Below are positions 14,794 through 16,055 of a stretch of 16,055 bases of DNA, piece after piece. The DNA comes from Bacteroidota bacterium (GTDB taxonomy: Bacteria; Bacteroidota; Ignavibacteria; SZUA-365): the NCBI GenBank assembly GCA_018224415.1, contig JAGTUZ010000037.1:1-16055 (forward strand), read 5' to 3'. The notes beneath the pieces are model-generated. The model searched no databases and had not been told where the DNA came from. It saw only the letters and a list, made by a program, of their open reading frames with translations. Within the stretch, counting starts at the first letter, position 1; each line of letters starts with the position of its first letter. A program made the position numbers and the translations under genes.

Positions 14794-15192
14794 ATGTTTG
14801 AAGATCAGGACGAAATCGTGCGTGTTGCTGTCGCTGTCCTCAGAGACGGCGACAAGGTGCTGATCTGCCAGCGCGGGATCAACCATCGCTACGGACTCAA
14901 ATGGGAGTTCCCCGGTGGGAAACCACTTCCAGGAGAACCTCTGCGCGAGTGCCTGGAACGCGAGCTCTGGGAGGAGCTCGACATCGAACCCCTGCGGCCC
15001 AAGGAGCTGAAGACCATTCAGGTCACCTACAGTGACGGCGGGAATTTCCTCATCACCTTTTTCGAGGTGAACGAGTACAACGGGGACATCCGCAACAAGG
15101 TGTTCGAAAGCACCAAGTGGGTCACCGTGCCCGAGGTGGACGACTTTGAGATGCTCGAGGGCTCCGTTCCGATTCTGCCCTACCTGAAATGA
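14794..15192 (+). CDS. MutT-like Nudix hydrolase (8-oxo-dGTP diphosphatase family)
   Basis: Nudix hydrolase of 132 residues, the size of E. coli MutT (129). It probably hydrolyses 8-oxo-dGTP to the monophosphate, keeping the oxidised nucleotide out of DNA. The Nudix box spans residues 42-64: G42, E48, then R56-E57-L58 with E60-E61 and I64, the standard metal-binding set, with aspartate D63 in place of the usual glycine. The segment before it, GLKWEFPGGK, is typical of MutT and NudG/CTP-type relatives. Substrate is therefore not certain; the overlap with mutY strongly favours a role against 8-oxoguanine. The stop overlaps the mutY start in ATGA at 15189-15192, implying translational coupling. 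Confidence 0.88.
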   Translation: MFEDQDEIVRVAVAVLRDGDKVLICQRGINHRYGLKWEFPGGKPLPGEPLRECLERELWEELDIEPLRPKELKTIQVTYSDGGNFLITFFEVNEYNGDIRNKVFESTKWVTVPEVDDFEMLEGSVPILPYLK

Positions 15193-16055
15193 ACCGGCCG
15201 GCGGACATCCGTATTCCCGCTCCCGAACTCCCATTCCGACGCAGACTGCACCGCTCCCTTCTCAAGTGGTATCGCCGCGAGGGACGCGAACTCCCCTGGC
15301 GGGAAAACGACGATGCCTACGCGATCATGGTCAGTGAATTCATGCTCCAGCAGACGCAGGTGGCGCGGGTGCGCGAACACCTTCCCCGCTGGCTCGAACG
15401 CTTCCCGTCGATCCGCGTGCTCGCAACCGCCTCCCGACGCGATGTGATTCTGGCCTGGTCGGGCATGGGCTACAATCGCCGGGCATTGCACCTACTCGCC
15501 GCGGCGCAGGTCATCAACCGTGAGTATGGCGGAGACATTCCCGACGACCCCGCACTGCTCCAGAAACTGCCGGGTTTCGGTCCCTACACCGCGCATGCGG
15601 TCGCCTGTTTCGGGTTTCGCCGCCGGCTCGCGATGGTCGACGTCAACATCCGTCGTGTGCTCTCACGCGTATGCGGCGACATGGAAACCGTAAACCTCAT
15701 GCTGCCCGAACGCGAGGCCTGGGAACTCGCCGCCGCCCTCCTGCCCCAACGCGCCTTCTATGACTGGAACCAAGCCCTGATGGATCTCGGCGCCCTGGTC
15801 TGTACCGCACGCAGACCGCGCTGCGGGGATTGTCCGCTCTCGACTCTCTGCGCATCCGCACATCGCCTCCAAGACACCACAGATCGCTCGCACGCCACAG
15901 ATCGCTCGCACGCCTCGGATCCGGTACACGTCGGCATGGTACGCGAAGTGCCGCGCCGCATCTATCGTGGCCGGCTCATCGAATTCCTGCGCGGTCGTCG
16001 TGGACACTGCGCTCCTGCTGATGTCGCGCATCTGCACCTGTTCGGAACCGGCAAC
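15189..16055 (+). CDS. mutY: A/G-specific adenine glycosylase (MutY), 3'-truncated by window edge
   Basis: Base-excision repair enzyme that removes adenine mispaired with 8-oxoguanine. The frame is open from the ATG at 15189 to the window end, 289 codons. The catalytic domain is complete: LPWR, SEFMLQQTQV with catalytic E50, helix-hairpin-helix LPGFGPYTAHAV, and VDVNIRRVLSR with D151. A 4Fe-4S cluster is given by C205, C212, C215 and C221 (C-x6-C-x2-C-x5-C). After the cluster there is a linker with two copies of a six-residue repeat (231-242), then PRRIYRGRLIEFLRG. That last part resembles the short C-terminal domain of actinobacterial MutY rather than the Nudix-like 8-oxoG-reading domain of E. 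coli. Since the end is cut off, a Nudix-like domain further on cannot be excluded. Confidence 0.92.
   Translation, partial: MNRPADIRIPAPELPFRRRLHRSLLKWYRREGRELPWRENDDAYAIMVSEFMLQQTQVARVREHLPRWLERFPSIRVLATASRRDVILAWSGMGYNRRALHLLAAAQVINREYGGDIPDDPALLQKLPGFGPYTAHAVACFGFRRRLAMVDVNIRRVLSRVCGDMETVNLMLPEREAWELAAALLPQRAFYDWNQALMDLGALVCTARRPRCGDCPLSTLCASAHRLQDTTDRSHATDRSHASDPVHVGMVREVPRRIYRGRLIEFLRGRRGHCAPADVAHLHLFGTGN
15878..15913 (+). repeat. Perfect 18-bp tandem repeat within mutY
   Basis: Two identical 18-bp units, 15878-15895 and 15896-15913, abut each other in frame and encode TDRSHA twice in the linker after the iron-sulfur cluster. Being a multiple of three, a gain or loss of a unit would keep the frame. 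Confidence 0.95.

Noticed and set aside
1..16055. CRISPR array, tRNA/rRNA genes, insertion sequences, prophage or defence cluster
   Set aside because: No regularly spaced repeats, cloverleaf-like segments, transposase motifs or flanking inverted repeats were seen; the genes are all housekeeping types.

Overview
The window is about 16 kb of GC-rich bacterial chromosome. It is densely packed with housekeeping genes and has no sign of phage, insertion sequence, CRISPR or tRNA/rRNA. Several features suggest a lineage near Bacteroidota/Rhodothermota/Ignavibacteriota: a mitochondrial-like citrate synthase, a CitMHS_2/NhaD-type antiporter between nuoM and nuoN (an arrangement I recall from Rhodothermus marinus), a divergent YchF-like GTPase, and TATATT-type -10 boxes. 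This is an inference from gene content, not a phylogenetic placement.

Layout, left to right. (1) 1-1906, plus strand: the 3' part of pabB and the complete pabC, which make p-aminobenzoate for folate. (2) 2080-9545, plus strand: the membrane arm of respiratory complex I, nuoJ-nuoK-nuoL-nuoM-[antiporter]-nuoN. It has a possible promoter before nuoJ and lacks the peripheral-arm genes nuoA-I, which must lie elsewhere. (3) 9621-11749, plus strand: a fused NAD(P)H-hydrate epimerase/dehydratase and a small VanZ-like membrane protein. (4) 11750-11917: a short gap with an unusually good promoter (TTGACA, 17 bp, TATATT, AT-rich upstream tract) that runs about 60 nt into a strong bidirectional terminator, so it may encode a small RNA. 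(5) 11918-14476, minus strand: the YchF-like GTPase and citrate synthase, separated by a gap with a strong hairpin and short tandem repeats. (6) 14477-14793: a 317-bp divergent control region. (7) 14794-16055, plus strand: a mutT-like Nudix hydrolase that overlaps mutY by the ATGA stop/start. The window ends inside mutY.

How the genes fit together: complex I and citrate synthase point to aerobic or otherwise respiratory central metabolism. The antiporter could couple Na+ and H+ gradients beside the proton-pumping arm. The NAD(P)H-repair enzyme next to the complex I genes fits, since its substrate is damaged NADH. The MutT-MutY pair is a compact defence against 8-oxoguanine. I found no clearly new multi-gene system. 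The items most worth a second look are the promoter-terminator unit at 11748-11863, the antiporter inside the nuo cluster, the divergent YchF G-domain, and the MutY linker repeat with its apparently non-Nudix C-terminus.
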